Origin: Shimia sp. CNT1-13L.2
GTDB taxonomy: Bacteria > Pseudomonadota > Alphaproteobacteria > Rhodobacterales > Rhodobacteraceae
Length of the DNA: 64,000 nucleotides
Reading direction: 5' to 3'
Assembly (NCBI RefSeq): GCF_024331145.1
Contig: NZ_JANDJO010000008.1
Coordinates: 62,001-126,000, forward strand
Position 1 is the first letter of the stretch; every line of letters begins with the position of its first letter. Both the position numbers and the translations under genes were made by a program. This document shows, piece by piece, positions 28,814 to 36,704 of the stretch. The notes under the pieces are model-generated. The model was not told where the DNA came from, did not search any database, and was given only the letters and a program-made list of their open reading frames with translations.

Positions 28814-28817
28814 ACAA

Positions 28818-28842
28818 CTGGCAGGCCCTACTGGCCCGCCAG
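28818..28842. terminator. Stem-loop between convergent ureG and GMC genes
   Basis: CTGGC and GCCAG form the outer stem and GGCC pairs with GGCC inside, around a short CTACT loop with one mismatch. It starts five bases after the ureG stop and overlaps the last codons of the convergent oxidoreductase gene. No T-run follows on either strand, so terminator function is a guess. Confidence 0.4.
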
Positions 28843-30501
28843 CATCCAGCCCGCCGCCTTTTCCGCGATCATGATCGTGGGCGAATTCGTGTTGCCGCTG
28901 GTAATCTCCGGCATCACCGACGCATCAACCACACGCAGCCCCGCTACCCCCTTCATACGCAGGTGCGGATCAAGAACCGCCGTCTCGTCATCGACGCGCC
29001 CCATCTTGATCGTGCCAACTGGGTGAAAGATCGTGCTGGCAATATCCCCCGCCAGACGGGCCAGCTCTTCATCGCTCTGATACTGGATGCCCGGCTTGAA
29101 CTCTTCCGGCTCATAGGCCCGCATCGCAGGCTGCGCCATGATCTCGCGCACCTGCCGCAGGCTCTGCGCCGCAACAATGCGGTCTTCCTCGGTATCAAGG
29201 TAATTCGGCGCAATCTCCGGCGCCTTTCGGAAATCCGAAGACGCGATCCGGATGTGGCCACGGCTGGTCGGGTTGAGGTTGCAGACACTCACCGTCATCG
29301 CCGGAAAGTCATGCAGGTCCTCACCAAAGGCCTCAAGGCTCAGCGGCTGGATATGGTATTCAAGGTTGGCATGCGGCCGGCTCGGGTCTGACCGCGTGAA
29401 CGCCCCAAGCTGGCTTGGCGACATGCTCATCGGCCCGCTTCGCTTGAACATATACTCAAGCCCAATCCGCGCCTTGCCCACCAGCGAATTCGCCAGCGTG
29501 TTCAGGGTTCTGGTCCCCTTGACCTTATAGACCGCGCGGATTTGCAGGTGATCCTGCAGGTTCTCCCCCACATAAGGGGCATCCATCACCACCTCGATGC
29601 CGTGTTCCTTCAACACCCCCGCCGGACCAATCCCCGACAGCTGCAGGATCTGCGGTGAGTTCACAGCCCCCGCCGAGAGAACAACCTCCTTCGTTGCATA
29701 CGCCGTCACCGGCCTGCCCGCGCGATGCACCACGGCACCGGAACACTGCAACGCGCCATCCGCGCCCCTGTCGAATGTCAGCTTCTCAACCTGCGCCTCG
29801 GTCCAGACCGTCAGGTTCGGCCGCGACCTGGCCGGACGCAGAAACGCCTTCGAGGTATTCCACCGCCAGCCCGAACGCTGGTTCACATCGAAATAGCCCA
29901 CGCCCGCATTATCGCCGGTGTTGAAATCCTCGGTGCGCGAAATCCCGGTCTCCACCGCGGCATCCGCAAAACTGTCAAGAACATCCCAACGCAGCCGCTG
30001 TTTCTCGATACGCCACTCCCCGCCATGCCCGTGCATGTCGGAAAACCGGCTGTTGTCTCCGGTAACCGGATCAGCCCCGCCATCCAGCTTGTAATGGTCT
30101 TCATGCGCCTTGAAATCGTCCAGCGAGTTTTCCCAACTCCACGCCGCCTCGCCGGTCAACGCCGCCCAGTTGTCATAATCCCGCGCCTGCCCGCGCATAT
30201 AGATCATGCCGTTGATCGACGAACAGCCACCCAGCGTCTTGCCACGAGGATACAGCAGGCTGCGCCCGTTCAATCCCTTGGCGGGCTGCGTCTTGTACAT
30301 CCAGTCCGCCCGCGGGTTGCCGATGCAATAGAGATAGCCCACCGGAATATGGATCCACGCATAGGTGTCTGGCTTGCCCGCCTCCAGCAACAGCACCCGG
30401 TTCTTCGGATCGGCACTCAGCCGGTTCGCCATCAGGCACCCCGCCGAGCCTGCCCCAACCACGATATAGTCAAACCTGTTCTCGCCTTCAGACACGCGCA
30501 C
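28828..30501 (-). CDS. GMC-family FAD-dependent alcohol (choline-type) dehydrogenase
   Basis: A 557-residue glucose-methanol-choline oxidoreductase. The FAD-binding motif is VVGAGSAGCLMANRL (about residues 16-30). The first GMC signature surrounds PRGKTLGGCSSINGMIYMRG, the second is GAVNSPQILQLSGIGP, and the C-terminal active-site region is TIFHPVGTIKMG with NTNSPTIMIAEKAA. It resembles BetA and the alcohol dehydrogenases often misnamed choline dehydrogenase; the substrate cannot be fixed by eye. The start is a GTG at 30501 with AAGGA seven bases upstream. It stands alone on its strand, convergent with ureG. Its upstream region shares a block of sequence with the dctP promoter. Confidence 0.88.
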   Translation of the reverse strand: MRVSEGENRFDYIVVGAGSAGCLMANRLSADPKNRVLLLEAGKPDTYAWIHIPVGYLYCIGNPRADWMYKTQPAKGLNGRSLLYPRGKTLGGCSSINGMIYMRGQARDYDNWAALTGEAAWSWENSLDDFKAHEDHYKLDGGADPVTGDNSRFSDMHGHGGEWRIEKQRLRWDVLDSFADAAVETGISRTEDFNTGDNAGVGYFDVNQRSGWRWNTSKAFLRPARSRPNLTVWTEAQVEKLTFDRGADGALQCSGAVVHRAGRPVTAYATKEVVLSAGAVNSPQILQLSGIGPAGVLKEHGIEVVMDAPYVGENLQDHLQIRAVYKVKGTRTLNTLANSLVGKARIGLEYMFKRSGPMSMSPSQLGAFTRSDPSRPHANLEYHIQPLSLEAFGEDLHDFPAMTVSVCNLNPTSRGHIRIASSDFRKAPEIAPNYLDTEEDRIVAAQSLRQVREIMAQPAMRAYEPEEFKPGIQYQSDEELARLAGDIASTIFHPVGTIKMGRVDDETAVLDPHLRMKGVAGLRVVDASVMPEITSGNTNSPTIMIAEKAAGWMLAGQ

Positions 30502-30958
30502 GACCCATTCCTTGTTTCCCGATCAACTCTGCACGACAAAGGGGGCAGTCTTCGGTTTCACAGTCTGGCACCAGATATGCCTGCTATGAAACCCGATGAA
30601 TGCCACTCTCCTCCCTGCTCACACAATGAACCATTTCATGCGTCCAGTCAGGACAATTTCCTAGTGCAAAACCTCACAATGGCAACTTACGAAAAAATGT
30701 TTGACAGCTTCTCGAAAATGAACACGCACTTGGCCTTCGTGACCTTGGCCCGATAAATCAACGTTTCACATGCTGCCGCAGTTCTAAACCCGGCGTCACC
30801 AGCGGTGCGCATTTGCGCCCTATGGAAACGTCTGGAAACGGACCAGAATCTAACCAGTTCCCAATCAGAACATTGCGCGGCCTCGACATGGCTGACAAAC
30901 GTATTGAAAGGCCACGTCCAAAAGGACACGCATTACGTATAGATAATCACCTTTGGAC
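30502..30958. other. Intergenic region, no gene supported
   Basis: This 457-base stretch lies upstream of the GMC gene and downstream of tcuB. Short open frames here lack ribosome binding sites and family features. At 30641-30671 a block read on the - strand (TTTTGCACTAG, then GGAAATTGTCC and TGGAC) resembles the dctP promoter block at 5071-5099. A GTCC-N5-GGAC inverted repeat lies at 30642-30654. Confidence 0.45.
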
Positions 30959-32029
30959 CTAATCAGAAAGACGTTTGCGCTGCGCGTCGCGGATCAACGC
31001 CGCTAAGCGATAGAAGCCATGTGCCATCTTGGTGAAGGGCGTGAGCAGGAAAAACGTTAGAACCGCTCCAAGGTGAACCGCAAGAAGCAACGGCATCAAG
31101 GCGGTGCCTCCAAGTGCGTAGAGCGCCAGCCCGGAAAACCCGACGAACCCAAGAAGTGCGACAAAGGCAATATCGCCCCCCCAAGCCTTTGCATCACCCA
31201 CATGACGATCTGATCTAAGTTTGAGCGCCACCATTTTGATGCAGCCAATTGTCAGGAGCACACCACCGCTAAGACCAAACAGCTTGGGCAGCGAAAGCAA
31301 CGGATAGGGAGCAGGCATGTTCATAACATAGTGCATGAGCGTGGCGACGGTCGTAGAGGCAAAGCAAAGCAGGAATCCGTACATGATCGCCTGATGAACG
31401 TGGCGCCGGCCATGGGAGAACCGGTCTTCCTCCTCAAAGTTGCATCCCTCACCGTGACCAGCCGCAAGGTCTTGCATCTTTGCTGCGCGTCCAAGTGCGC
31501 CACTAATGTCTGCAAATTTCACTCCTTTGCCACCGACCTCGCGCCAGTATCGCCGGACGCTGATTAAAATGCTAAGCAACGGCAGCACGAAAGCCGGGGC
31601 AAAGATCGCAACCATCGCATTGTGGGAAAGCACCGCATAAAATCCTTCGCCGCCAGCCGAACCAATTGCCCTGATTGCCGCGAAAATCAAAGCAAACCCA
31701 ACCACCAAAGCAGCCACAATCGCCCCGCCGTGCGTATTGAATCGGCGTGCCATCGTCTGTGGCCAGGCAAAACTCTCCCAACTGTCGCGACGAACTTCCG
31801 CCAAAGCGGCGGGCAGATTCAGGTCAAACTCATGCGGCGCGGTGTACTGGCAGGCGTAGTAGCAACCACGGCAGTTATGGCACAGGTTTGCCAGTTGCGT
31901 GATATCACCATCGGTAAACGCGCGCTTGGCGTGAAGAGAGGGAAAGACCGAACAATAGCCCTCGCAATACCGGCAAGCGTTGCAGATTTCCGCCTGACGG
32001 CGGGCTTCCTGAATGAGATCAGCTTGCAT
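30959..32029 (-). CDS. tcuB: Tricarballylate utilization protein TcuB (iron-sulfur, heme-type membrane protein)
   Basis: A 356-residue membrane protein that reoxidises the FAD of TcuA and passes electrons to the quinone pool. The N-terminus holds two ferredoxin-like clusters, CNACRYCEGYC (about residues 16-26) and CHNCRGCYYAC (about 52-62). Several membrane helices with spaced histidines follow, suited to heme b. The ATG at 32029 overlaps the end of tcuA and has GGGAGG nine bases upstream. The longer frame to 32074 lies within tcuA. In Salmonella the tcu genes convert tricarballylate to cis-aconitate. No tcuC transporter gene is adjacent here. Confidence 0.9.
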   Translation of the reverse strand: MQADLIQEARRQAEICNACRYCEGYCSVFPSLHAKRAFTDGDITQLANLCHNCRGCYYACQYTAPHEFDLNLPAALAEVRRDSWESFAWPQTMARRFNTHGGAIVAALVVGFALIFAAIRAIGSAGGEGFYAVLSHNAMVAIFAPAFVLPLLSILISVRRYWREVGGKGVKFADISGALGRAAKMQDLAAGHGEGCNFEEEDRFSHGRRHVHQAIMYGFLLCFASTTVATLMHYVMNMPAPYPLLSLPKLFGLSGGVLLTIGCIKMVALKLRSDRHVGDAKAWGGDIAFVALLGFVGFSGLALYALGGTALMPLLLAVHLGAVLTFFLLTPFTKMAHGFYRLAALIRDAQRKRLSD

Positions 32030-33401
32030 ATGTGGCGGCCTCCCGTCCTGCAATGCGTCCAAAAACCGTTCCAATAGTCATGCCATAGCCAGCGAGATAG
32101 CCTTGCCCAAGGATCGAACCTGCCATCGTCTCGCCCGCGGCCCAGAGGTTCTTGATGGGGCCTTCTTGCGTGCTGCACTGCGCGTTTTCATCCACCTTCA
32201 GCCCAAGATAGGTAAAGGTTACGCCTGTACGCAGCGAATAACCATAAAACGGCGGATCGTTGATCGGGCGTGCCCAGTTGGTCTTGGCTGGCATTACCCC
32301 CTTGGTGGCCACACCGTCCAACTCCGTAGGATGAAAGGCAGACGTGTCCCCACATGCCTTGTTGAACTCATTCACGGTGGCCTTGAGTTTGGTGCCGTCG
32401 ATACCCATCATCTCAGCAAGGACTTCCAATGTATCCGCCTTGAGCGGCGGAAAGACCGAAGGCATGAACAGGTTTATGGACTTGCTGTCAATCACGACAT
32501 GCCCCACCTGTTCTGGTTGCGCCGCAATGAGACGGCCCCAAATCGCATAGCGTTTGGGCCAGACATCTTCACCCTCATCGTAAAATCGCTCCGCGTCCTT
32601 GTTCACGACAATAGAGAAAGGCACGCAATCCAGCCGGGTCACGATACCGCCGTCAAATTTTGGTGCCCGCCCGTCGATCGCCACGGCATGGCATTGGTCG
32701 GCGTCCCCTACTTGATTAACGCCCTGCTCCAAGAGGTCCGCCAAAACCACGCCGCGATTGTAAGGCGTGCCACGGATCAGAAAGTTCTTGGCCGCAGGCC
32801 CCCACCCACGAGTCAACCAGTCGGTGTCCGCCTGAAACCCTCCCGAAGCCACGACAATCGCTTTGGGTTTGATACGATGCGATTTGCCCTCGTGGGTATA
32901 GTCAACCCACTCGACCACATCTCCATTCAGCTCCAGATGTGTGACAGCAGCCCCATAAATCACATCCACACCAAGCTTCTCTGAGGTGCGGTAATAGGCA
33001 TTTACGAGACTTTTGCCCCCCCCCATGAAGAACGCGTTGGTTCGTGCAAGCGAGAGGGTGCCAGATAAAGACGGTTGAAAACGGACACCTCGTTGCTCCA
33101 TCCACGGCAGGCATTCTTCAGAGGTTCGGATCGCCAACCGGGCCAGGTTTTCGTCTGTCTTCCCCTTGGTGACCTTCATCAGGTCATCAAAGTACTCGTC
33201 TTCGGTGTAATCTTCGACAAGTGGACCAAGGGGCCCCCTGTGCATGCATCGAAAGTTGCGGGTATGTCGAGAGTTCCCCCCGCGATATGCCTTTGGTGCG
33301 GCCTCAAGTATAAGCACTTTCGCACCGGCTTCCGCCGCGGTCATGGCGGCACACAGAGCCGCATTCCCGCCGCCGATCACCGCAATATCATACTGTGTCA
33401 T
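32019..33401 (-). CDS. tcuA: FAD-dependent tricarballylate dehydrogenase TcuA
   Basis: A 460-residue flavoprotein of the fumarate reductase/succinate dehydrogenase group. The dinucleotide fold is IAVIGGGNAALCAAMTAAEAG (shown in part: VIGGGNAALCAAMTAAEAG) at residues 6-26. The TcuA-type GGNSRHTRNFRCMH follows, and the C-terminal FAD region is NLWAAGETMAGSILGQGYLA. It dehydrogenates tricarballylate to cis-aconitate, which enters the citric acid cycle. The ATG at 33401 has AAAGGA eight bases upstream; an in-frame TTG two codons earlier is less likely. It is divergent from the LysR gene tcuR. Confidence 0.92.
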   Translation of the reverse strand: MTQYDIAVIGGGNAALCAAMTAAEAGAKVLILEAAPKAYRGGNSRHTRNFRCMHRGPLGPLVEDYTEDEYFDDLMKVTKGKTDENLARLAIRTSEECLPWMEQRGVRFQPSLSGTLSLARTNAFFMGGGKSLVNAYYRTSEKLGVDVIYGAAVTHLELNGDVVEWVDYTHEGKSHRIKPKAIVVASGGFQADTDWLTRGWGPAAKNFLIRGTPYNRGVVLADLLEQGVNQVGDADQCHAVAIDGRAPKFDGGIVTRLDCVPFSIVVNKDAERFYDEGEDVWPKRYAIWGRLIAAQPEQVGHVVIDSKSINLFMPSVFPPLKADTLEVLAEMMGIDGTKLKATVNEFNKACGDTSAFHPTELDGVATKGVMPAKTNWARPINDPPFYGYSLRTGVTFTYLGLKVDENAQCSTQEGPIKNLWAAGETMAGSILGQGYLAGYGMTIGTVFGRIAGREAATYAS

Positions 33402-33482
33402 GGTCAAAGTCCTTTGTTATCCAATCGGCTAAAGCGTGGCATCTGATTTGACAAATGACTAAAAATTCTCGATTAATGCGAT

Positions 33483-34391
33483 ATGAGCATCAATTACGAC
33501 TTTGGTGACCTGGAAGCCTTTCTCGCGGTCAAGGAAACAGGCTCATTTCATGCAGCCGCAACCCGTTTGAATCTGTCGCAATCTGCAATCACCCGTCGGG
33601 TCCGCAAACTGGAAAACGCGTTGGACAGCCAATTGTTCGTCCGCACCACACGTGCAGTGAAACCCACCTTGGCCGCAAAACGCCTCCAGGCGCGGGCCGA
33701 AGCTTTGCTTCAGGATGCGCGCGAAACATCTGAAGCGATGCGCGATGAAAGCGTCGCTTTCGCACATCAGCGCAACGCCCTCGTCACCGTTGCTGCAATC
33801 CCAACCGTCATCAGCCGTGTTGTGCTGCCTGCATTGGACACACTTCGCGAGCAGGGTCTCCTCCTCCGGGTTCGTTTCCTCGACATGTCTGCAAATGACG
33901 TCGCTGAAGCGGTTGCCGACGGCGAAGCAGACTTTGGTATTTCCTCAATTCCGGCGCTTGAACCGACAACCGAATTTGAACCTCTATTCGAAGAGCGCAT
34001 TGTGCTCGCGCTGTCTCGCAGTCACTCTTTGGCAGGACGAAGCACTCTGGATTGGACTGATCTGCAAAATGTTCCGCTCATTTTGCCCGCGCGAGGCACC
34101 GGCAATCGTTTGCTGATCGACGAGGCCATAGCCCAAGCCCATCAAACGAAAACATGGAGATACGAGGTAGGCCGAACCTCCACAGCCCTTGAAATGGTAA
34201 TCGGCGGTTTCGGGGCCGCACTTGTCCCGGAATCCGCTGCCCTAAACGACCATATCGCCTGCGTGCCTCTAAACGACCCACGATTGCTTCGGAGCATTGG
34301 TATCCTTAGGGGAATCGGGCGCTTGGAGACCGAACCGGTCGCCGCTCTGATCAAGGCAATCAAACAAGCGAAGCAAGAGGCACGGCTATAG
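33483..34391 (+). CDS. tcuR: LysR-family regulator, TcuR-like
   Basis: A 302-residue LysR-type regulator. The helix-turn-helix is near residues 18-40 (GSFHAAATRLNLSQSAITRRVRKLE in part: AATRLNLSQSAITRRV), followed by the substrate-binding domain. It is divergent from tcuAB with 81 bases between the coding regions, the usual arrangement for a LysR activator and its target. A TTGACA hexamer at 33448-33453 could be a -35 element for tcuR. The name rests on position and on general similarity, not on a recognised specific motif. Confidence 0.82.
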   Translation: MSINYDFGDLEAFLAVKETGSFHAAATRLNLSQSAITRRVRKLENALDSQLFVRTTRAVKPTLAAKRLQARAEALLQDARETSEAMRDESVAFAHQRNALVTVAAIPTVISRVVLPALDTLREQGLLLRVRFLDMSANDVAEAVADGEADFGISSIPALEPTTEFEPLFEERIVLALSRSHSLAGRSTLDWTDLQNVPLILPARGTGNRLLIDEAIAQAHQTKTWRYEVGRTSTALEMVIGGFGAALVPESAALNDHIACVPLNDPRLLRSIGILRGIGRLETEPVAALIKAIKQAKQEARL

Positions 34392-34537
34392 TCAGCAAGA
34401 ACGAAGCCGATCCGCCCTCAACCACCAAGACCCGGTATTGGGTGATGCAATCATTCAGACTACGTCTGCATCATCCTGCAAAACTCCCGTCTCTGCGATG
34501 GTCCCCGGAAAACTCTGCGAACAAATGGGATCTACTA

Positions 34538-35458
34538 CTATTGTCCAATATCTAGCGTCGAATGCATATAGACCGACCATGCTTCTATGAACTCCCGCGC
34601 AACTGATGAAAGTGGTCGTTGGCTGGGAGTGACGATTGAGTAATGAAATGGAAGGCTTGGTTCCAGCCTCACAAAACGCACGGCATCGCTCGACGCGAAC
34701 ATCTTTTGATAACTGACCAAACTCAACGGGTCGATGATTGCACAGATTGATCCGGTTTCAACGAACCGAAGAAGCGGAAGAAAGAACTGCGTCTGTACCT
34801 TGACGTTGAACTCTGCCTTGGCCGACTGAAACACCTGACGCGTCTGATCAACAATATGATGTGTATCGTGGAGTGTCCCCATCGGTTCACCCGAAAGGTC
34901 TGACACAGTCAATGACTCACATTTTGCCAAGTGATGCGAGGCGGAAAGGGCAACGACACAATGCCCTTCCAAGCTTTCACTTGCGCAAAGATGAGCCTGG
35001 TCTCTTGTGATTCTAACATCGCAGAACCCCACGTCATAATTCTGCGCAGCAATGAGATTCAGAACCTGGGGCGAACTTCGAGTCGTCAATGTAATGCGCA
35101 AATCTTTCTTTTTCGCGGCAAAACGGCTTACGAAATCCGGCATCAAATAGGCGGACGTTCCAGGCATGGCCGCCACGCGAAGTTCGCCGCTTTCGCCTGT
35201 CGACATGTCTTGGAAATGGGCTTTGGTTGTTTGGAGCCGGTCAAGAATACCTATAGCTTCAGACAACAGGTAGTGCGCTTCGGGAACAGGAGCTAACCTA
35301 CGGCCCTCACGGTGAAAAAGCTTGGCACCCAGGCTTGCCTCTAGCGCCTTCAGAGAGGCGCTTATTGCGGGTTGTGTACGATTTAGGTTCCGGGCGGCGG
35401 CAGAGACCGACCCGGTTTCCATAACTTCACGAAAAACGGCAAGCTGCTGGGTATTCAT
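34538..35458 (-). CDS. LysR-family regulator divergent from the TRAP-TAXI operon
   Basis: A 306-residue LysR-type regulator with the helix-turn-helix near residues 16-40 (VSAAARNLNRTQPAISASLKALE in part: AARNLNRTQPAISASLKAL) and a C-terminal effector domain. It lies divergent from the TRAP-TAXI receptor gene with 139 AT-rich bases between them, which include a GTAATT-N5-AATTAC inverted repeat. It probably controls the downstream transporter, dehydrogenase and racemase genes. Its convergent neighbour is tcuR, with a 146-base gap that holds a weak stem-loop at 34443-34473. Confidence 0.86.
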   Translation of the reverse strand: MNTQQLAVFREVMETGSVSAAARNLNRTQPAISASLKALEASLGAKLFHREGRRLAPVPEAHYLLSEAIGILDRLQTTKAHFQDMSTGESGELRVAAMPGTSAYLMPDFVSRFAAKKKDLRITLTTRSSPQVLNLIAAQNYDVGFCDVRITRDQAHLCASESLEGHCVVALSASHHLAKCESLTVSDLSGEPMGTLHDTHHIVDQTRQVFQSAKAEFNVKVQTQFFLPLLRFVETGSICAIIDPLSLVSYQKMFASSDAVRFVRLEPSLPFHYSIVTPSQRPLSSVAREFIEAWSVYMHSTLDIGQ

Positions 35459-35482
35459 ACCTTAATCATAAATTCCTTTTAT

Positions 35483-35499
35483 GTAATTACAATAATTAC
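35483..35499. promoter_or_regulatory. Candidate LysR operator before the TRAP-TAXI operon
   Basis: GTAATTACAATAATTAC is a 6-5-6 inverted repeat in the AT-rich divergent gap, 25 bases from the LysR start and 99 bases from the receptor start. Position and symmetry suit the recognition site of the LysR protein at 34538-35458. Confidence 0.45.
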
Positions 35500-35597
35500 C
35501 AATTTGTTTTTATTCTTTCGCTGATTTCTCATATCTCCGTGAAAACCAAATGCGATCAGTACGCATCGCGAGAACGATAACGTCAGGGAGTTTGACA

Positions 35598-36608
35598 ATG
35601 AATTTCACTAAAAAGCTGACCGCTATGGCGATTGCCACGCTGCTGAGCGCGTCGCTTGCGGCGGCACAGAGCCCGACCTTTTTCCGCATCGGCACCGGCG
35701 GTGCCGGCGGCACCTACTTCCCGATTGGCGGTACCATCGCCAACGGCATCTCCGCCCCTCCCGGTGCGCGTCCCTGTGACAAGGGTGGCCAGTGTGGCGT
35801 GCCCGGCCTGATCGCAATTGCGCAGTCCACCACCGCATCCGTTTTCAACAATGCGGCCGTTCAGAACGGCGAACTCGAGGCTGGTCTGGCTGCGGCTGAC
35901 GTGACCCGGTCCATGTACCTGGGCGAAGGCAAGTTCGAAGGCAAACCGCACCCGAACCTGCGCATCATTGCCAACCTCTTCCCGGAAGACCTGCACCTCG
36001 TCCTGCCAAAGGGCGGCTCGATCAATGACCTCGGCGACCTCGAAGGCAAGCGTGTCGGTATCGCGCAAGCCGGTTCCGGCACCCAGGTTGCCGTGCTTCA
36101 GATGCTGGAAGCATGGGGTGTGAACCGCGACAACATGGACGAAGCCGAACTGAACAACTCGCAATCGGCCGAACGTCTGGCTGACGGCCAACTGGATGGC
36201 TACTTCTACGCGGCGGGCTGGCCCGTTGCGGCGATGGTTCAGCTGGCCTCGACCAAGGGCATGGACCTGCACTCTTTCACCGAGGCAGACCTGGCCAAGA
36301 TCAACGAAATCATTCCGGCCTACATCCCGTCCAAAATCCCGGCGGGCGTCTACGAAGGCGTTGACTACGACGTGAACACCCCTGCCGTGTCCGCGATGCT
36401 GGTTGTCTCGGCTGAGCAAGACGAAGAACTGATCTACGGCATCACAAAAGCGCTGTGGAACTCCAACACCCGCAAGCTGCTGGACAATGGTCACGCCAAG
36501 GGCAAGCAGATCACCGTTGAATCTTCGCTGGACGGCGTCGAAGCACTGGGCGTGCCGCTGCACGCCGGGGCTGAGCGTTTCTACCGCGAAATCGGTATGA
36601 TCGACTAA
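35598..36608 (+). CDS. TRAP transporter substrate-binding protein, TAXI family
   Basis: A 336-residue periplasmic receptor with a signal peptide (MNFTKKLTAMAIATLLSASLAAAQ, shown in part: KKLTAMAIATLLSASLAAAQ). The TAXI hallmark FRIGTGGAGGTYFPIGGTIA follows directly. A loop with two cysteines (CDKGGQC) lies near residue 57, and LEGKRVGIAQAGSGTQV near residue 160. The ATG at 35598 has GGGAG seven bases upstream; an upstream ATG at 35550 would put the signal peptide inside the chain. TAXI receptors often bind glutamate or other acids. The downstream dehydrogenase and racemase suggest an amino acid, perhaps a D-isomer. Confidence 0.92.
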   Translation: MNFTKKLTAMAIATLLSASLAAAQSPTFFRIGTGGAGGTYFPIGGTIANGISAPPGARPCDKGGQCGVPGLIAIAQSTTASVFNNAAVQNGELEAGLAAADVTRSMYLGEGKFEGKPHPNLRIIANLFPEDLHLVLPKGGSINDLGDLEGKRVGIAQAGSGTQVAVLQMLEAWGVNRDNMDEAELNNSQSAERLADGQLDGYFYAAGWPVAAMVQLASTKGMDLHSFTEADLAKINEIIPAYIPSKIPAGVYEGVDYDVNTPAVSAMLVVSAEQDEELIYGITKALWNSNTRKLLDNGHAKGKQITVESSLDGVEALGVPLHAGAERFYREIGMID

Positions 36609-36633
36609 GGCGACCAGACTTTCCGCAAGACTG

Positions 36634-36669
36634 AATCGGGCGGTGGAACGACAATTCTGCCGCCCAATT
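36634..36669 (+). terminator. Intercistronic stem-loop after the TAXI receptor gene
   Basis: GGGCGG (36638-36643) pairs with CCGCCC (36660-36665), extended by AAT/ATT, and is followed by TTT. It lies between the receptor and permease genes. Partial termination or mRNA protection here would give the usual excess of receptor over permease. Confidence 0.45.
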
Positions 36670-36704
36670 TCCGAGAAAAACAAAAAGGTACCCTGGGGGA
36701 CACG

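Noticed and set aside
30687-30929. 80-codon frame on the - strand in the gap upstream of the GMC gene
   Set aside because: No motif, no good ribosome binding site, and composition unlike the neighbouring genes.
34443-34473. Stem-loop TGATGCA/TGCATCA between convergent LysR genes as a terminator
   Set aside because: The arms are interrupted by an unpaired stretch and no T-run follows, so it was not listed as a feature.
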